DNA of 64,000 nucleotides from Sulfurospirillum diekertiae (GCF_002162315.1 NZ_CP021416.1:682001-746000), one strand, 5' to 3'. Positions 39,207 to 49,247 are shown, counted from the stretch's first letter. The notes: a model not told the origin generated them from the letters alone. Translations and numbers: made by a program.

Positions 39207-39218
39207 TTTACATGTAAA
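39207..39218. repeat. TTTACATGTAAA element, copy 13
   Basis: Perfect copy 4 bp after the chemoreceptor stop, directly before a hairpin. Confidence 0.95.
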
Positions 39219-39219
39219 G

Positions 39220-39253
39220 CTTATACCTCTTTGCAAAATCGAAGAGGTATAAG
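39220..39253 (+). terminator. hairpin after the second chemoreceptor
   Basis: Perfect 12-bp stem CTTATACCTCTT / AAGAGGTATAAG with a 10-base loop; no T-run follows, so it may be an mRNA-end stabiliser or a weak terminator. Confidence 0.6.
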
Positions 39254-39351
39254 TGACTACACTGTCTTCCTATAAAACAAAACAAATAATACTAAGAATG
39301 AATTAAGTGAATAAAATATATTATTGCATACTATTTTATTAAAAGATAATA

Positions 39352-40965
39352 ATGTCAATTTCAACAATTAAAAGTAAACTGATACTTCTTTTGGTCGTAT
39401 TGCTTACCAGTTTTGGTATTTTAGGTTACGAACTAAACCATTTGTCTAGTGTTGGAAAAGTGGCAGCGATGCGCTTGGCGGGGACGAGCGAGATAGAAGA
39501 ACATATTTTACAAATGCGGTTAGAGCAATGGAATTATCAAATTTATTTTCAACAAAAAAATCTTGATAGGTATAAAGAGCATTATGAAGACGCTGTTAAA
39601 AAAATGGAGACGCTCTCTGGGCAGTTGCTTTTGAAAACCAATCAAGAAAAAGTGATCACCATTAAAAAAGGTCTTGAGGCGTGGTATGCTCTTGACGAAC
39701 AGCGCATGGCACTTTGGAAAAAATATGGGAAAAAAGTGCATGAGCCCTCTTTTGAGGTAGACCATAAGGCTGATTATGAGATGCTGGAACGCATAGCCAA
39801 AGAGAGTGGCGAAATATTTAATCCATTATTGGTACAGCTTAAAGATATTCATGATCAGATTAAAACAGTCAATTTTGAAAAACTTGATACGGCTAAACTA
39901 ACGTCGATTACACTGCTGATCGTGGTTATTATCGTAGTGCTGATCATCTTTTTTATCATCAATTCATCGATACAATCTTCTGTAGAGCGTGCGAAAAAAA
40001 GCTGTGATGCGATAATTCATACGAAAGATTTAAGTCTGAAAATAGAAACCGGTAGTCACGATGAGATTAGTGGCATTACCCATGCTGTCAATACGCTTTT
40101 GGCGGAACTCAAAAATGCAATTTCAAATGCAAAAAGCAATGCTATCGAAAATGCTTCTGTGGCGGAGGAACTTTCTAGTACCAGTTTGCAAATTGGTAAG
40201 CGTGCCGAAGAAGAATCCGCTATTGTCTTTCAAACAACAAGCGATGCTGGGATCGTTTCATCACAGATGGATGAAGCCAAAAATCAAGCAAAAAAAGTAA
40301 AAGAAGTCACTGGTGATGCCCAAAAAAGCTTTAGTATTGCTCAAAATTTACTCGAAGAGACAATCTCTCAACTCAACCAAACCGCGCACGCCGAAGCTGC
40401 CATCAATGAACGCCTTAACCACCTTGCTGAAGAGGCTCAACAGGTACGATCAGTTTTAGATGTTATCGGCGATATTGCAGATCAAACGAACTTATTAGCG
40501 CTGAATGCAGCGATTGAAGCAGCGCGTGCGGGAGAACATGGGCGTGGATTTGCCGTCGTTGCCGATGAGGTGCGAAAATTGGCAGAGAGAACCCAAAAAA
40601 GTTTGGTTGATACCAACGCAACGGTCAATGTCATCGTTCAATCTATCGGTGATATCAGTGGCGAGATGAATGGCAATGCGAAACGCATCAATGAATTAAC
40701 CGAGTTTTCTACCAAAGTAACGACTCAAACGAGTGATGCGGTTGCAATGTTGGCACAAAGCGTTGAAGCGACGGATGAAGTGGTTGATAAAGCCGATTCC
40801 AATGTGAAATTGATTAAAAGTGCTGTCATTGAAAAAATTAGCACGATTAATGAACTCTCAAGCTCTAATGCAAGAAGTGTCGAAGAGATCGCCTCGGCAG
40901 CAGAACATCTCTCTAAATTAGCAGGTTCACTCAGTAGCACGCTCTCCCAGTTTAAAACCGCGTAA
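39352..40965 (+). CDS. methyl-accepting chemotaxis protein, paralogue of the preceding one
   Basis: A 537-residue chemoreceptor with the same layout as the gene at 37593: TM1 near residues 9-27, a periplasmic helical domain, TM2 near 188-208, a HAMP-like linker and the signalling hairpin [20 protein letters not shown]. Cytoplasmic parts are nearly identical to the neighbour while the periplasmic parts differ, consistent with tandem duplication followed by sensor divergence. The start ATG 39352 has only a weak Shine-Dalgarno (AAAAGATA). The intergenic space upstream is AT-rich and may have its own promoter. Confidence 0.9.
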   Translation: MSISTIKSKLILLLVVLLTSFGILGYELNHLSSVGKVAAMRLAGTSEIEEHILQMRLEQWNYQIYFQQKNLDRYKEHYEDAVKKMETLSGQLLLKTNQEKVITIKKGLEAWYALDEQRMALWKKYGKKVHEPSFEVDHKADYEMLERIAKESGEIFNPLLVQLKDIHDQIKTVNFEKLDTAKLTSITLLIVVIIVVLIIFFIINSSIQSSVERAKKSCDAIIHTKDLSLKIETGSHDEISGITHAVNTLLAELKNAISNAKSNAIENASVAEELSSTSLQIGKRAEEESAIVFQTTSDAGIVSSQMDEAKNQAKKVKEVTGDAQKSFSIAQNLLEETISQLNQTAHAEAAINERLNHLAEEAQQVRSVLDVIGDIADQTNLLALNAAIEAARAGEHGRGFAVVADEVRKLAERTQKSLVDTNATVNVIVQSIGDISGEMNGNAKRINELTEFSTKVTTQTSDAVAMLAQSVEATDEVVDKADSNVKLIKSAVIEKISTINELSSSNARSVEEIASAAEHLSKLAGSLSSTLSQFKTA

Positions 40966-40967
40966 AC

Positions 40968-40979
40968 TTTACATGTAAA
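40968..40979. repeat. TTTACATGTAAA element, copy 14
   Basis: Perfect copy 3 bp after the chemoreceptor stop and part of the convergent terminator. Confidence 0.95.
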
Positions 40980-40998
40980 GAGTAGAAATACTCTTTAC
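40975..40998. terminator. bidirectional terminator between chemoreceptor and mutS7
   Basis: Perfect stem GTAAAGAGT / ACTCTTTAC with loop AGAAAT; the left arm comes from the repeat element and the right arm contains the mutS7 stop codon. Confidence 0.7.
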
Positions 40999-43943
40999 TT
41001 CTCTTCGTACTTGAGTTTTAAACCGTCACTGCCCATCACAAAACCGCTAATGACAATCTTTCCTTCATGTACCATTTTATGATGTTTGGCACACAATGGG
41101 ATAAGGTTGTAACGGTGATTTTGGTGAAAGTGGTCGATGTTGCCGTGCTCATCTGCGCACTCTTGCGCTTTAATGTGATGCACCTCTTCAACATACTCAT
41201 CACACAGCGCACATTTGGCAAGGTAGAGGTTTTTATTGTATTTACTGCGTTTTTTCTGCTTTAAAAGCTCCATATCGCCCAGTTCACCTGCAAGGCTTCT
41301 ACGAATGTCGTAGGCGGTTTTAATAAACGTTGGGTCCATATGCAATGATTTTGCAAACTCTAAACCGTACAGTGAGCTTCCACTTCCAATTTCCAGTTTT
41401 CGGTTGTACAAAAGCTTGTCACTCTCCTCATCGTAACTCACACCCAAATGGAGGTAAATCACCTTTTTAAGCTCCGAAATGAGTGAAAGACGGTTTAGTT
41501 GATGTAAGTGCGTGGCAAAGACAAAGAAAGAGCCTAACGTGTGCATTTTAATGACGCTGCTTGCCACAATCGCCAAAGCCGATTCGGTCTCCGTTCCATG
41601 GCTAATCTCATCACCTAGTACAAGGGAAAACTCCGTGGCGCGGTTGAAAATATTTTTAAGCTCTAACATCTCCACCGTAAACGTTGAAAGCCCTTTGTAG
41701 AGATTATCATGGCTGATAATGCGTGTAAAGATTTTATCGAAAAGATGAAAACGCAGACTCGCACACGGCACAAAAAAGCCCGCTTGCGCCATAATGACGG
41801 CGATACCAAGGCTTTTCATTAAAGAGGATTTACCGCTGGAGTTGATGCCATAGAGCAAGATACCTTGCACATCATTCTCATGACACGCTTCAAGCGTAAC
41901 ATGATCGTGCGTGATCTCTGGCGTGCAATGCCCTAAGAAAAGATCGTTAGGAATGTAAATGCCATTCTCTTCGCGCGATTCAATGAGCGGATGACGTAGC
42001 CCTATGGCTTCAATAAAACGCCCTTTCTCTTGCATCGGTAAAAGCTCAGGTCGGACGTAGTTGTATAAAACGGCACATTTGGCATTGCTTAGCGCAACAT
42101 CCAGTGTGCCCACAAACGAGATGAGATGCTCCAGCGTCAACGCATAATGCGTCTCGATTTTCTCTAACATCTCATCGTAACGTTGTTTCACCAATGCGAT
42201 CATTTGAAGGTTGCTCAGCGTTATCTCTTGGGAAATCTCATCAATGAGTGAGGCAGAAATCTTCACGCTATTTTTGAGGTGCTTGTAGGTAAAATCTTTG
42301 AAGAAATAGTGTTGCTCGCCAATGGTGATAAAGCTTTGCATCAGTTTGTCTTCAATGAGCGCAAAACGGTTTCTGCTGATCGCAATGTAATGTCCCTCAC
42401 TCTCCAACCATTCGATGCTCAGTGTGGAGCGATTGCCTTCTTCAAAGAGCGCTTCAATGTGGTTTGCGATGTGCTCGAGTGCGCTAAAACGCTCTTGTTT
42501 GTTTTGTTCTATTTTATCAATTTGCGGAAAGATCCCTTTTTGAAACAGATTTTCACTAATCTGATCTTTTCGAAATTTCGCGCAACTATCCAGTACAAAA
42601 GTATTTTTAAGCATCAAAAGCAGTGCTTCACTTTCATCGAAAAGCTCTTTGGGAATGGGTACTTTTTTAAGCTCTGCTGCTTTGAGAATGCCCAAAATCG
42701 CTTCAAGCGATGTCCCGAGGTAATCAAGCTCCAACGGGTGCAGCTTTTTAAGTGCAATACGCCTTAAAATGCGTTCCAAATCGTAGACTTGTTTGAGCGC
42801 AATTTCAAATTTTTTATAATCGCTGATGAGTTGAGCGCTTAAATCAAAACGCTCATTTAAGGTTTTAAGGTCACAAATGGGATTGAGCAGGCGCTCTTTT
42901 AAAAGCCGTTTTCCGATGGCGGTGGAGGTCTGATCGATCAGGTTTAAAAGCGTCATCTCCGAAGGGTTTTTAGAGATGATGTCGAGCTGTTCGAGTGCAT
43001 TGTTGCCGATGTAGAGGTAACGACTGTTGCCAAGCAAAATAGGGCGGCTCATCTTCTCAATGATATTAGCATCGTGTTCGATGATAAAATCGCATAAAAT
43101 CGCCAATGATTCACTGGCATATGGGTAGCGTTCGATGTCAAGATATTCGATGGGAGAGAGGAGGGAACGAATGGCGTAAATGCGTCCAAAAAGCTCGTTT
43201 TGATAGGTCACTTTCAAGCGCTCTTTGTTGATGCAATGAACTACGCTGGGCGTAATTTCAAGGTAATTTTGCACCCATTCTTTATCGATGCTCTCCGTGT
43301 TAAACGTGAGCACGATTTCGCTGGTTTTATAGGTTTGTAAAAGGTTAAAGATTTCATCGAGGGCATAGGTTTTATCTTCTCTTGTGCCATGCACTTCGTT
43401 GATCATCGTTTTACCGGTAGTGACATCAATCGCACTGTAGCCAACAGAATAAATTTGGTGATTGCAGTCAATCAACAAAGAGACGAGGTAGTTTTCACTG
43501 GATTCGATGAGATAGTCAAAATTCGTTCCGGGGCTTATAATGTTGGAGATGTAACGTTTGACATGCGGTGGCTCACCCTTTTGGCGTACCAAAACGATGG
43601 TGTATTTTTTACTTTGAACCAGGCGGTTGAGGTAGCGATCCAGCGAAACAGAAGGGATGCCCGCCAGCAGAGGATTTTGCAGTGAATTTTCTAAAATGGA
43701 TTTGTTTTTACGGGTAAGCTGGATGTTGAGTAGCTCTGAAACTTCCTTGGCTTTACCGATTTGATGCGTTTCATTATTGACTTCATAGGTTTCAAAAAAA
43801 GAGCCGATTTCCATAAAAACAATGGTGTTCTTGCCATATTTTGCTTCAAAAAAGAGCTGAAGGTCGAAGTAAATTTCAGTGAGTAATCTCTCTTTTGAGC
43901 AGAGCATTTGCGCAATATTTTCAAGCATTCGTGTCGTTTCCAC
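40995..43943 (-). CDS. MutS7: MutS-family protein with C-terminal HNH endonuclease
   Basis: A 982-residue MutS homologue. It starts with a mismatch-recognition domain ([15 protein letters not shown], near residue 45, with the Phe-x-Glu-like FFE), continues through connector, lever ([17 protein letters not shown]) and clamp domains, and has the ABC ATPase with Walker [14 protein letters not shown] (near 700) and Walker [13 protein letters not shown] (near 775). After about residue 895 an HNH nuclease follows: [18 protein letters not shown] and [15 protein letters not shown], with two Cys pairs for zinc. This architecture is that of MutS7, known from Campylobacterota, octocoral mitochondria and giant viruses. 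The HNH could replace a MutL nicking step. GTG 43943 is given; ATG 43928 is an alternative start with GAGG upstream. It is convergent to the chemoreceptor genes. Confidence 0.9.
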   Translation of the reverse strand: METTRMLENIAQMLCSKERLLTEIYFDLQLFFEAKYGKNTIVFMEIGSFFETYEVNNETHQIGKAKEVSELLNIQLTRKNKSILENSLQNPLLAGIPSVSLDRYLNRLVQSKKYTIVLVRQKGEPPHVKRYISNIISPGTNFDYLIESSENYLVSLLIDCNHQIYSVGYSAIDVTTGKTMINEVHGTREDKTYALDEIFNLLQTYKTSEIVLTFNTESIDKEWVQNYLEITPSVVHCINKERLKVTYQNELFGRIYAIRSLLSPIEYLDIERYPYASESLAILCDFIIEHDANIIEKMSRPILLGNSRYLYIGNNALEQLDIISKNPSEMTLLNLIDQTSTAIGKRLLKERLLNPICDLKTLNERFDLSAQLISDYKKFEIALKQVYDLERILRRIALKKLHPLELDYLGTSLEAILGILKAAELKKVPIPKELFDESEALLLMLKNTFVLDSCAKFRKDQISENLFQKGIFPQIDKIEQNKQERFSALEHIANHIEALFEEGNRSTLSIEWLESEGHYIAISRNRFALIEDKLMQSFITIGEQHYFFKDFTYKHLKNSVKISASLIDEISQEITLSNLQMIALVKQRYDEMLEKIETHYALTLEHLISFVGTLDVALSNAKCAVLYNYVRPELLPMQEKGRFIEAIGLRHPLIESREENGIYIPNDLFLGHCTPEITHDHVTLEACHENDVQGILLYGINSSGKSSLMKSLGIAVIMAQAGFFVPCASLRFHLFDKIFTRIISHDNLYKGLSTFTVEMLELKNIFNRATEFSLVLGDEISHGTETESALAIVASSVIKMHTLGSFFVFATHLHQLNRLSLISELKKVIYLHLGVSYDEESDKLLYNRKLEIGSGSSLYGLEFAKSLHMDPTFIKTAYDIRRSLAGELGDMELLKQKKRSKYNKNLYLAKCALCDEYVEEVHHIKAQECADEHGNIDHFHQNHRYNLIPLCAKHHKMVHEGKIVISGFVMGSDGLKLKYEEK

Positions 43944-44043
43944 CTCGTTAAAGTGGTTAGATTATAGCGCACGAAAGCATAAAGTTTGGTTTGGTAAAAG
44001 CCGTTTTAAGGTACAATAATAGCACTTAATGTAAAGGATAACC

Positions 44044-44457
44044 ATGGAGATTGAAATTTCAACCCCCGCCCTTTTGTTTCCTGCGGTTTCGCTTCTTTTG
44101 TTGGCGTATACCAACCGTTTTCTAGCGGTGGCACAACTGGTTCGCATGCTTCATCGCCAATCACAAGAGCGAGAAAACTGTGAAGAGTTCAAACAGATTC
44201 AAAGCCTCAAATACCGTTTGGAACTCACCAAATGGATGCAATTTTTTGGTGTACTTTCGATCTTACTCTGTACACTTTCAATGTTCGAGCTTTTTTTAGG
44301 GCTTTTTGGCATTGGTAAACAGATTTTTGGGCTGAGCCTTATTGCGATGTGTGTATCTCTTTTTATCTCTCTTTGGGAAGTGATGATTTCCACCAGAGCG
44401 CTTAATATGGAACTGAGCGATATGCACAATCGTTGCAAAATAATCGAGGATAAATGA
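44044..44457 (+). CDS. DUF2721 family membrane protein
   Basis: A 137-residue protein starting MEIEISTPALLFPAVSLLLL, the typical DUF2721 opening. There are three hydrophobic segments (about 8-25, 62-85 and 92-112), with a basic helical loop between the first two (RMLHRQSQERENCEEFKQIQ). The function of the family is unknown. ATG 44044 follows AAAGGATAACC. The stop overlaps the CvfB-like gene by 4 bp, so the two are translationally coupled. Confidence 0.8.
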   Translation: MEIEISTPALLFPAVSLLLLAYTNRFLAVAQLVRMLHRQSQERENCEEFKQIQSLKYRLELTKWMQFFGVLSILLCTLSMFELFLGLFGIGKQIFGLSLIAMCVSLFISLWEVMISTRALNMELSDMHNRCKIIEDK

Positions 44458-45293
44458 ACCAATACTTGCTTGTAGGCGAAAAAAACCGCCTCAAAATCAA
44501 CCGTTATACCGACAATGGCGTGTACCTGATCTGTGAAGATCAAGATGAAGTTTTAATGCCGAATCAATACGTGACCTACGCGATGAAAGAGGGCGACGAG
44601 ATCGATGTGTTTGTCTATTTTGACTCCGAAGATCGCATCGTGGCGAGTACCACCTTTCCTAAAGCAATGCTCGATCAATTTGGCTGTTTTGAAGTGGTCG
44701 ATGTCACGCCCTTTGGAGCGTTTTTGGACTGGGGTTTGCCTAAAGACCTTTTGGTTCCCAAAGCGTTGCAGAAATTTCCTTTTTACGTCGGTATGAAGGT
44801 GATCGTTCAGGTCAGCTTGGACGATGAGACGGGGCGTATTATCGGAACACAAAAGTACAACGACTTTCTCAAAAAAGATTTGAGTGCGCTCAAACTCAAA
44901 CAAGAGGTGAACCTTTTGGTGCGTGAACGCACCCCGCTTGGCTTTAAAGTGATTGTCAACAACCTGTACGATGGGCTCATCTTTCACAATGAAATTTTTG
45001 AAAACGTTGAGATTGGCGATGAAAAAGTGGGTTATATCAAAACCCTTCGCAAAGACGGCAAACTGGACATTGTGTTGCGCCCCATTGGCGATAAAAGCGA
45101 TGAAGTTGCCGCGGCTAAGATTGTTGAGATTTTAAGCTTTACAGGTGGTTCGTGCGAGATGAATTACAAGAGCACACCTGAGCTGATTTCGGATCGTTTT
45201 GGGCTGAGCCGTAAGGCGTATAAACGTGCCCTTACCAAACTGATTGAGGCTAAAAAACTCGAAGTGAATGATGAAGGTATGCGTCTTTTATGA
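44454..45293 (+). CDS. CvfB-like S1 RNA-binding protein
   Basis: A 279-residue protein of the CvfB/YitL family: consecutive S1-like domains (FGCFEVVDVTPFGAFLDWGL; VNLLVRERTPLGFKVIVNNL; KVGYIKTLRKDGKLDIVLR) and a C-terminal winged helix (STPELISDRFGLSRKAYKRA). CvfB affects virulence factor expression in Staphylococcus by binding RNA, but its role in Campylobacterota is unknown. ATG 44454 overlaps the DUF2721 stop, and its end overlaps the next gene by 4 bp, giving a three-gene operon. Confidence 0.88.
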   Translation: MNQYLLVGEKNRLKINRYTDNGVYLICEDQDEVLMPNQYVTYAMKEGDEIDVFVYFDSEDRIVASTTFPKAMLDQFGCFEVVDVTPFGAFLDWGLPKDLLVPKALQKFPFYVGMKVIVQVSLDDETGRIIGTQKYNDFLKKDLSALKLKQEVNLLVRERTPLGFKVIVNNLYDGLIFHNEIFENVEIGDEKVGYIKTLRKDGKLDIVLRPIGDKSDEVAAAKIVEILSFTGGSCEMNYKSTPELISDRFGLSRKAYKRALTKLIEAKKLEVNDEGMRLL

Positions 45294-46504
45294 GTCGAAT
45301 TGCCATCATCGGAGCAGGCGCCTCAGGTCTTGTCTGTGCCATTGAAGCTTCTCGCAAAGGGCATAATGTGACGCTCTTTGAGAAGAACAGTAAAGTCGGG
45401 CGTAAGATTTTAGCCACGGGGAATGGCAAATGCAATATCTCCAATGAAAAGATTCAGTTAGAGCGTTATCATGGAAAATCCCCAAGCTTTGCCAAAGAGG
45501 CATTGAAACGTTTTGACACCTTTACATGTAAAGCTTTTTTTCGCTCGTTAGGTCTGGAAATGCGCGAGGGCGAAGAGGGTAGACTGTATCCTATGAGCCA
45601 TCAAGCTTCCAGTGTGGTGGATATGCTTTTGCATGAAGTGCGATCTTTACATGTAAACATTGTGCTTGAGTGCGAAGTCACCAAAATCGAGAAAAAAGAT
45701 GCCGCATTTGTTTTACATGTAAACGAGAAAACAGATGTTTTTGATGCGTGTGTCATTGCCACAGGAAGCGTTGCAATGCCCACGCTTGGAAGTTCTGGTA
45801 GTGGGTATGGTTTTGCAAAAAGCTTGGGTCATAGCGTCATTGAACCGTACCCTTCTTTGGTGCAGTTTGTCTGTGACGAGTCTCACCTTAAAGAGGTGAG
45901 TGGCGTGAAGATGGACGCGAACGTAGAGCTTTACATCGACAATCAAAAATGCCAAAGTGTGCAAGGCGATCTGCTTTTTACAGCATACGGACTTTCTGGT
46001 TCGGCGATTTTAGACCTGAGCCGTAAAGCCTCTCATGCTTTGGTGCAAGGCGAATCCGTCGATGTCGTGCTCGATCTTTTGCCCAATCTTTCGCGCGAAG
46101 CACTGACTTCTCTGTTTCAAAAAAGGCTTGCCGTTGGCAAAGAGAAGTCACTCTCGTTGTGGCTTGAGGGGATGATACCTAAAAAATTAGCGTATTTCAT
46201 CATTGAAAATACTCACCTATCTCATATCAAAGAAGCCTCATCCTTGGGCGCTAAAGAGATTAAAAAAATGGTGTTTGCACTTAAATCACTCCGTTTACAT
46301 GTAAAAGCAACCAAAGGGTTTGAGAGTGCCGAAGTGTGTGCCGGTGGTGTCGATGTGAGCGAATTGGAGAGTAAAAACTTGATGTCAAAGAAGATTCAAA
46401 ATCTCTATTTTTGTGGGGAAGTGTTGGACATAGATGGCGATTGTGGTGGTTTTAATCTTCATTTTGCATGGGCTTCTGGGTATCTTGTAGGACAGAGTCT
46501 TTAG
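45290..46504 (+). CDS. HI0933/BaiN-family FAD-dependent oxidoreductase
   Basis: A 404-residue flavoprotein with an N-terminal FAD-binding fold (IAIIGAGASGLVCAIEASRKG), the family signature GRKILATGNGKCNISN near residue 40, GSVAMPTLGSSGSGYGFAKS near 160 and the C-terminal FCGEVLDIDGDCGGFNLHFA. Relatives include BaiN, involved in bile-acid reduction in clostridia, but the substrate of most HI0933-type proteins is unknown. ATG 45290 overlaps the previous stop. The gene holds four perfect TTTACATGTAAA copies (one FTCK and three LHVK/LHVN), the highest density in the window. Confidence 0.88.
   Translation: MSRIAIIGAGASGLVCAIEASRKGHNVTLFEKNSKVGRKILATGNGKCNISNEKIQLERYHGKSPSFAKEALKRFDTFTCKAFFRSLGLEMREGEEGRLYPMSHQASSVVDMLLHEVRSLHVNIVLECEVTKIEKKDAAFVLHVNEKTDVFDACVIATGSVAMPTLGSSGSGYGFAKSLGHSVIEPYPSLVQFVCDESHLKEVSGVKMDANVELYIDNQKCQSVQGDLLFTAYGLSGSAILDLSRKASHALVQGESVDVVLDLLPNLSREALTSLFQKRLAVGKEKSLSLWLEGMIPKKLAYFIIENTHLSHIKEASSLGAKEIKKMVFALKSLRLHVKATKGFESAEVCAGGVDVSELESKNLMSKKIQNLYFCGEVLDIDGDCGGFNLHFAWASGYLVGQSL
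45521..45532. repeat. TTTACATGTAAA element, copy 15
   Basis: Perfect copy in the HI0933-family gene, FTCK frame. Confidence 0.95.
45646..45657. repeat. TTTACATGTAAA element, copy 16
   Basis: Perfect copy in the same gene, LHVN frame. Confidence 0.95.
45712..45723. repeat. TTTACATGTAAA element, copy 17
   Basis: Perfect copy in the same gene, LHVN frame, 66 bp after the previous one. Confidence 0.95.
46294..46305. repeat. TTTACATGTAAA element, copy 18
   Basis: Perfect copy in the same gene, LHVK frame. Confidence 0.95.
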
Positions 46505-46614
46505 CTTTTTAAATACACTATTATGTATACTCAATTGTAAAAAGTAGCTTCTTTTCTTCTTTGTCTCTTAAGCTATAGACAAGTACAATATAACACTTAA
46601 AGTTACATTTTCAT

Positions 46615-46620
46615 TATAAT
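46615..46620 (+). promoter_or_regulatory. TATAAT box before the diguanylate cyclase
   Basis: Consensus TATAAT only 12 bp upstream of ATG 46632, implying a very short or absent leader if this box is used. Confidence 0.4.
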
Positions 46621-46631
46621 TAAAGTGAATC

Positions 46632-48314
46632 ATGGCACTCACTATGGACAAAAGAGGTACTTTGTTTACATTGAAAGACGATCGTTGGAGTAAAATTAAA
46701 AATAGTATTCTTACTCGCATCATTTTGTTCGCATTTATGATCATCATTATAGGTGGATTTACACGGTATTATCTCTCCTTTCAGACTATCCATACGAATC
46801 TTTTCAAAGTTCTTTCTATTCATCTAGAAGCACTTGCCGACGAGGGTGCCCAAGATGTCATACATAATTTAGACGTTCGAAAAAGATTTCTGACGAAACT
46901 GGCTTCTCTACTACCTCCTTCATTGCTTGAAGATCCAAAGGCACTCAAAAAGTGGCTTATAGAGCGAGAAGAATTAAACCCCGTTTTTTCAGGTGCTTTA
47001 TTTGTTTTAAATAAAGAGGGTACGCTCATTGCTGGGAATGGTACTGAAATGATAGAAGCTGAAAAAGCCTATGCAGAGGATGGTTTTTTCAAGCAGGCTA
47101 TGACACAAGCGTTTGTCATTGGAACACCGATTGTGAGTACGATTTCAACAGTACCTGTTCTTCCGCTTTCTGTGCCTATTAAGGATGATTTAGGGAATAT
47201 ACGTGCCGTCTTGGTAGGAATGACCAATTTTGACACTCCAGGTTTTTTTGATCGTGTCCTTAATGGTCATATTGGACAGACGGGTGGATTTTTACTGGTT
47301 GATGCTAAAAAACAAATTTTTGTTGCTGCTTCGCAAAAAGAACTCATACTCAAGCCCACGCCCAAACGAGGAGCAAATCTTTTACATGACAAGGCAATAT
47401 CTGGTTTTAGAGGAAGTGGAATCACGATTAATGCTCATGGAATAGAAGAATTGTCCGCTGTGGCATCTGTTCCAGATACAGATTGGTTTGTCGTTTCTCG
47501 TATTCAAACCAAAGAAGCTTTTGCTATGGAAGAGAATATTAAAACAACTCTTATTCGAGCACATGCGGCAAGTCTCATTATTGTTCCTAGTATACTCTTC
47601 GCATTTTTATTTTTCTTTTTTAGACCTTTGCGAACGTCTGCTTCTTTGGCTGACAAGATGTCGTTAGGGGAAGTACCCCTTAAACCATTGCCAATCAAAC
47701 GAATGGATGAGCTTGGTTATTTAACAGCAGCATTCAATCGGCTGATGGCAATGCTCTTGGAGAGTCAAAAAGAGCTCAAAGAGATAGCGCACTATGACTA
47801 TCTCACCAAACTTCCCAATCGCTTTTTGATGGTTGATAGATTGGCGCAAGCATTAGCACGGTGTGCGAGAAATGACACACGACTTGCATTGCTTTTTATG
47901 GATTTAGATGGCTTTAAAGCGATCAATGATTCTTTAGGGCATAATGCAGGAGATGAAGCACTGATTGAAGTGGCGAAACGTTTTTCATCGTTGATACGCG
48001 CGAGTGATACATTGGCGAGAATTGGAGGCGATGAATTTGTGATTTTACTCAGTGATCTTGATGGTGACCTGTCTTGCGCAACGAGTGCTGCTAGTTTGGT
48101 CGTATCAAAGTGCACCGAAGCATTAAAAGAGCCCTTCATACTGAAAGGGAATAGACGGTATTTGGGCGTCTCCATAGGTGTGGCCATAGGCAATAAAGAG
48201 AGCTTGCTGGATGATTTAATGGTAGAAGCTGATACCAAAATGTATAAAACAAAAAATAGAACCATACCTCACATCAACGCAATACCTTCCTCGGTTAACA
48301 TACCTCTACGATAA
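46632..48314 (+). CDS. diguanylate cyclase with a periplasmic sensor
   Basis: A 560-residue membrane protein that would make cyclic di-GMP. TM1 is near residues 24-44, a Cache-like periplasmic domain runs to about 310 (LFVLNKEGTLIAGNGTEMIE; GQTGGFLLVDAKKQIFVAAS; VASVPDTDWFVVSR), TM2 is near 312-332 and a HAMP segment follows. The GGDEF domain (about 395-550) has an intact RIGGDEFVILL and, five residues before it, RASD, the inhibitory I-site, so the enzyme should be active and product-inhibited. No EAL domain is present. It is not preceded by a clear Shine-Dalgarno. It converges with hemJ. Confidence 0.92.
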   Translation: MALTMDKRGTLFTLKDDRWSKIKNSILTRIILFAFMIIIIGGFTRYYLSFQTIHTNLFKVLSIHLEALADEGAQDVIHNLDVRKRFLTKLASLLPPSLLEDPKALKKWLIEREELNPVFSGALFVLNKEGTLIAGNGTEMIEAEKAYAEDGFFKQAMTQAFVIGTPIVSTISTVPVLPLSVPIKDDLGNIRAVLVGMTNFDTPGFFDRVLNGHIGQTGGFLLVDAKKQIFVAASQKELILKPTPKRGANLLHDKAISGFRGSGITINAHGIEELSAVASVPDTDWFVVSRIQTKEAFAMEENIKTTLIRAHAASLIIVPSILFAFLFFFFRPLRTSASLADKMSLGEVPLKPLPIKRMDELGYLTAAFNRLMAMLLESQKELKEIAHYDYLTKLPNRFLMVDRLAQALARCARNDTRLALLFMDLDGFKAINDSLGHNAGDEALIEVAKRFSSLIRASDTLARIGGDEFVILLSDLDGDLSCATSAASLVVSKCTEALKEPFILKGNRRYLGVSIGVAIGNKESLLDDLMVEADTKMYKTKNRTIPHINAIPSSVNIPLR

Positions 48315-48328
48315 GAGGCTCTTTGTCG

Positions 48329-48340
48329 TTTACATGTAAA
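48329..48340. repeat. TTTACATGTAAA element, copy 19
   Basis: Perfect copy between the convergent diguanylate cyclase and hemJ genes; no clear hairpin around it. Confidence 0.95.
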
Positions 48341-48365
48341 GGTGTTTGAATCATAAAAAGAAACA

Positions 48366-48881
48366 TTACTCTTTATGTTCTGGTTGTTGAAAAATCATGT
48401 AGATGACAAAGGCAAAAAAGCCAATGATAATTGCGGTAAAGAGTAATGAAAACGTTTTAACCACAACGTACGCCACAATCAAAATAGAAAGAAGCGTTGG
48501 AACTTCATTATAAGCGCGAAAAAACTTGCCACTGCGTTTGCACTCATCGTTCTCAAGTTGTACTCTAAAATATTCTAATGAAAATGAATAAGCTGTCATT
48601 ATAGCGACCACAACAAGTTTTGCATAAAGCCATTCGCCTGTTTCAAATAAAATAGGATTCACGATAAGCATAGCCGCACCACTTAAAAGGGTTGCCCAAA
48701 AAGCAGGTAGACCGATATATTTGTAGACTTTGTACTCTTGAATTTTGACGACTTCAACAAATTCACTCTTGTGTGAGTGTTCTACATGGTAAACAAAAAG
48801 ACGCGGTAGATAAAAAAGCATTGCCATCCATGACATAAACGCCATAACATGAAAGGTTAAAATCCAACTATAATATGCCAT
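48366..48881 (-). CDS. hemJ: HemJ-type protoporphyrinogen IX oxidase
   Basis: A 171-residue membrane protein with four hydrophobic segments. The start YYSWILTFHVMAFMSWMAML and the following YLPRLFVYHVEHS are the HemJ signatures, including the conserved His and the Arg-containing motif. HemJ oxidises protoporphyrinogen IX to protoporphyrin IX in bacteria lacking HemG/HemY. The ATG at 48881 is preferred to an in-frame TTG at 48896 because AGGAG lies nine bases upstream. The last step before haem thus complements hemD elsewhere in this window. Confidence 0.85.
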   Translation of the reverse strand: MAYYSWILTFHVMAFMSWMAMLFYLPRLFVYHVEHSHKSEFVEVVKIQEYKVYKYIGLPAFWATLLSGAAMLIVNPILFETGEWLYAKLVVVAIMTAYSFSLEYFRVQLENDECKRSGKFFRAYNEVPTLLSILIVAYVVVKTFSLLFTAIIIGFFAFVIYMIFQQPEHKE

Positions 48882-48944
48882 CTTCCGCTCCTGCAAAAAT
48901 CTTGGTGCAATTATAGCAAGTCAACATGGTTTTTTGTAGGATTT

Positions 48945-49247
48945 TTAACAACACTCCATTTCGGCTTTTTCCATCAACTCAATCCCTTTTTCAAAATCAT
49001 ACTCCTCAAAAAGAGCGGAGAGATAAAAGACATGTGAGCAAATATGGTAGAGAATATCTTTTGAATCATGCTTCGCAAAAATAGCTTTGTAATCTTTAGG
49101 AATAAGTGTTTCAAAACGAATCCACAAATCATTTTTTGCTTCAGGACGAAGTTCGAAAAGTTCGTACATAGCATCTAACACGTAGGTAGCATTTTCATAG
49201 CAGTCAATATTATGAAAACTCACATAGCGATCACGTACTTCTTCCAT
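48945..49247 (-). CDS. cowN: CowN, N2-fixation sustaining protein
   Basis: A 100-residue soluble protein. The N-terminal RDRYVSFHNIDCYENATYVL and later ILYHICSHVFYLSALFEEY match the pattern of CowN, first described in Rhodobacter capsulatus as needed for nitrogen fixation by Mo-nitrogenase in the presence of carbon monoxide. The ending EMECC is unusual, with two terminal cysteines. A sigma-54 type promoter candidate lies upstream, fitting nitrogen control. No nif genes are in the window. The start ATG 49247 has AAAAAGG at a suitable distance. Confidence 0.75.
   Translation of the reverse strand: MEEVRDRYVSFHNIDCYENATYVLDAMYELFELRPEAKNDLWIRFETLIPKDYKAIFAKHDSKDILYHICSHVFYLSALFEEYDFEKGIELMEKAEMECC

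Noticed and set aside
42279-42767. 162-residue plus-strand ORF within mutS7
   Set aside because: Antisense to conserved MutS core; no signals.
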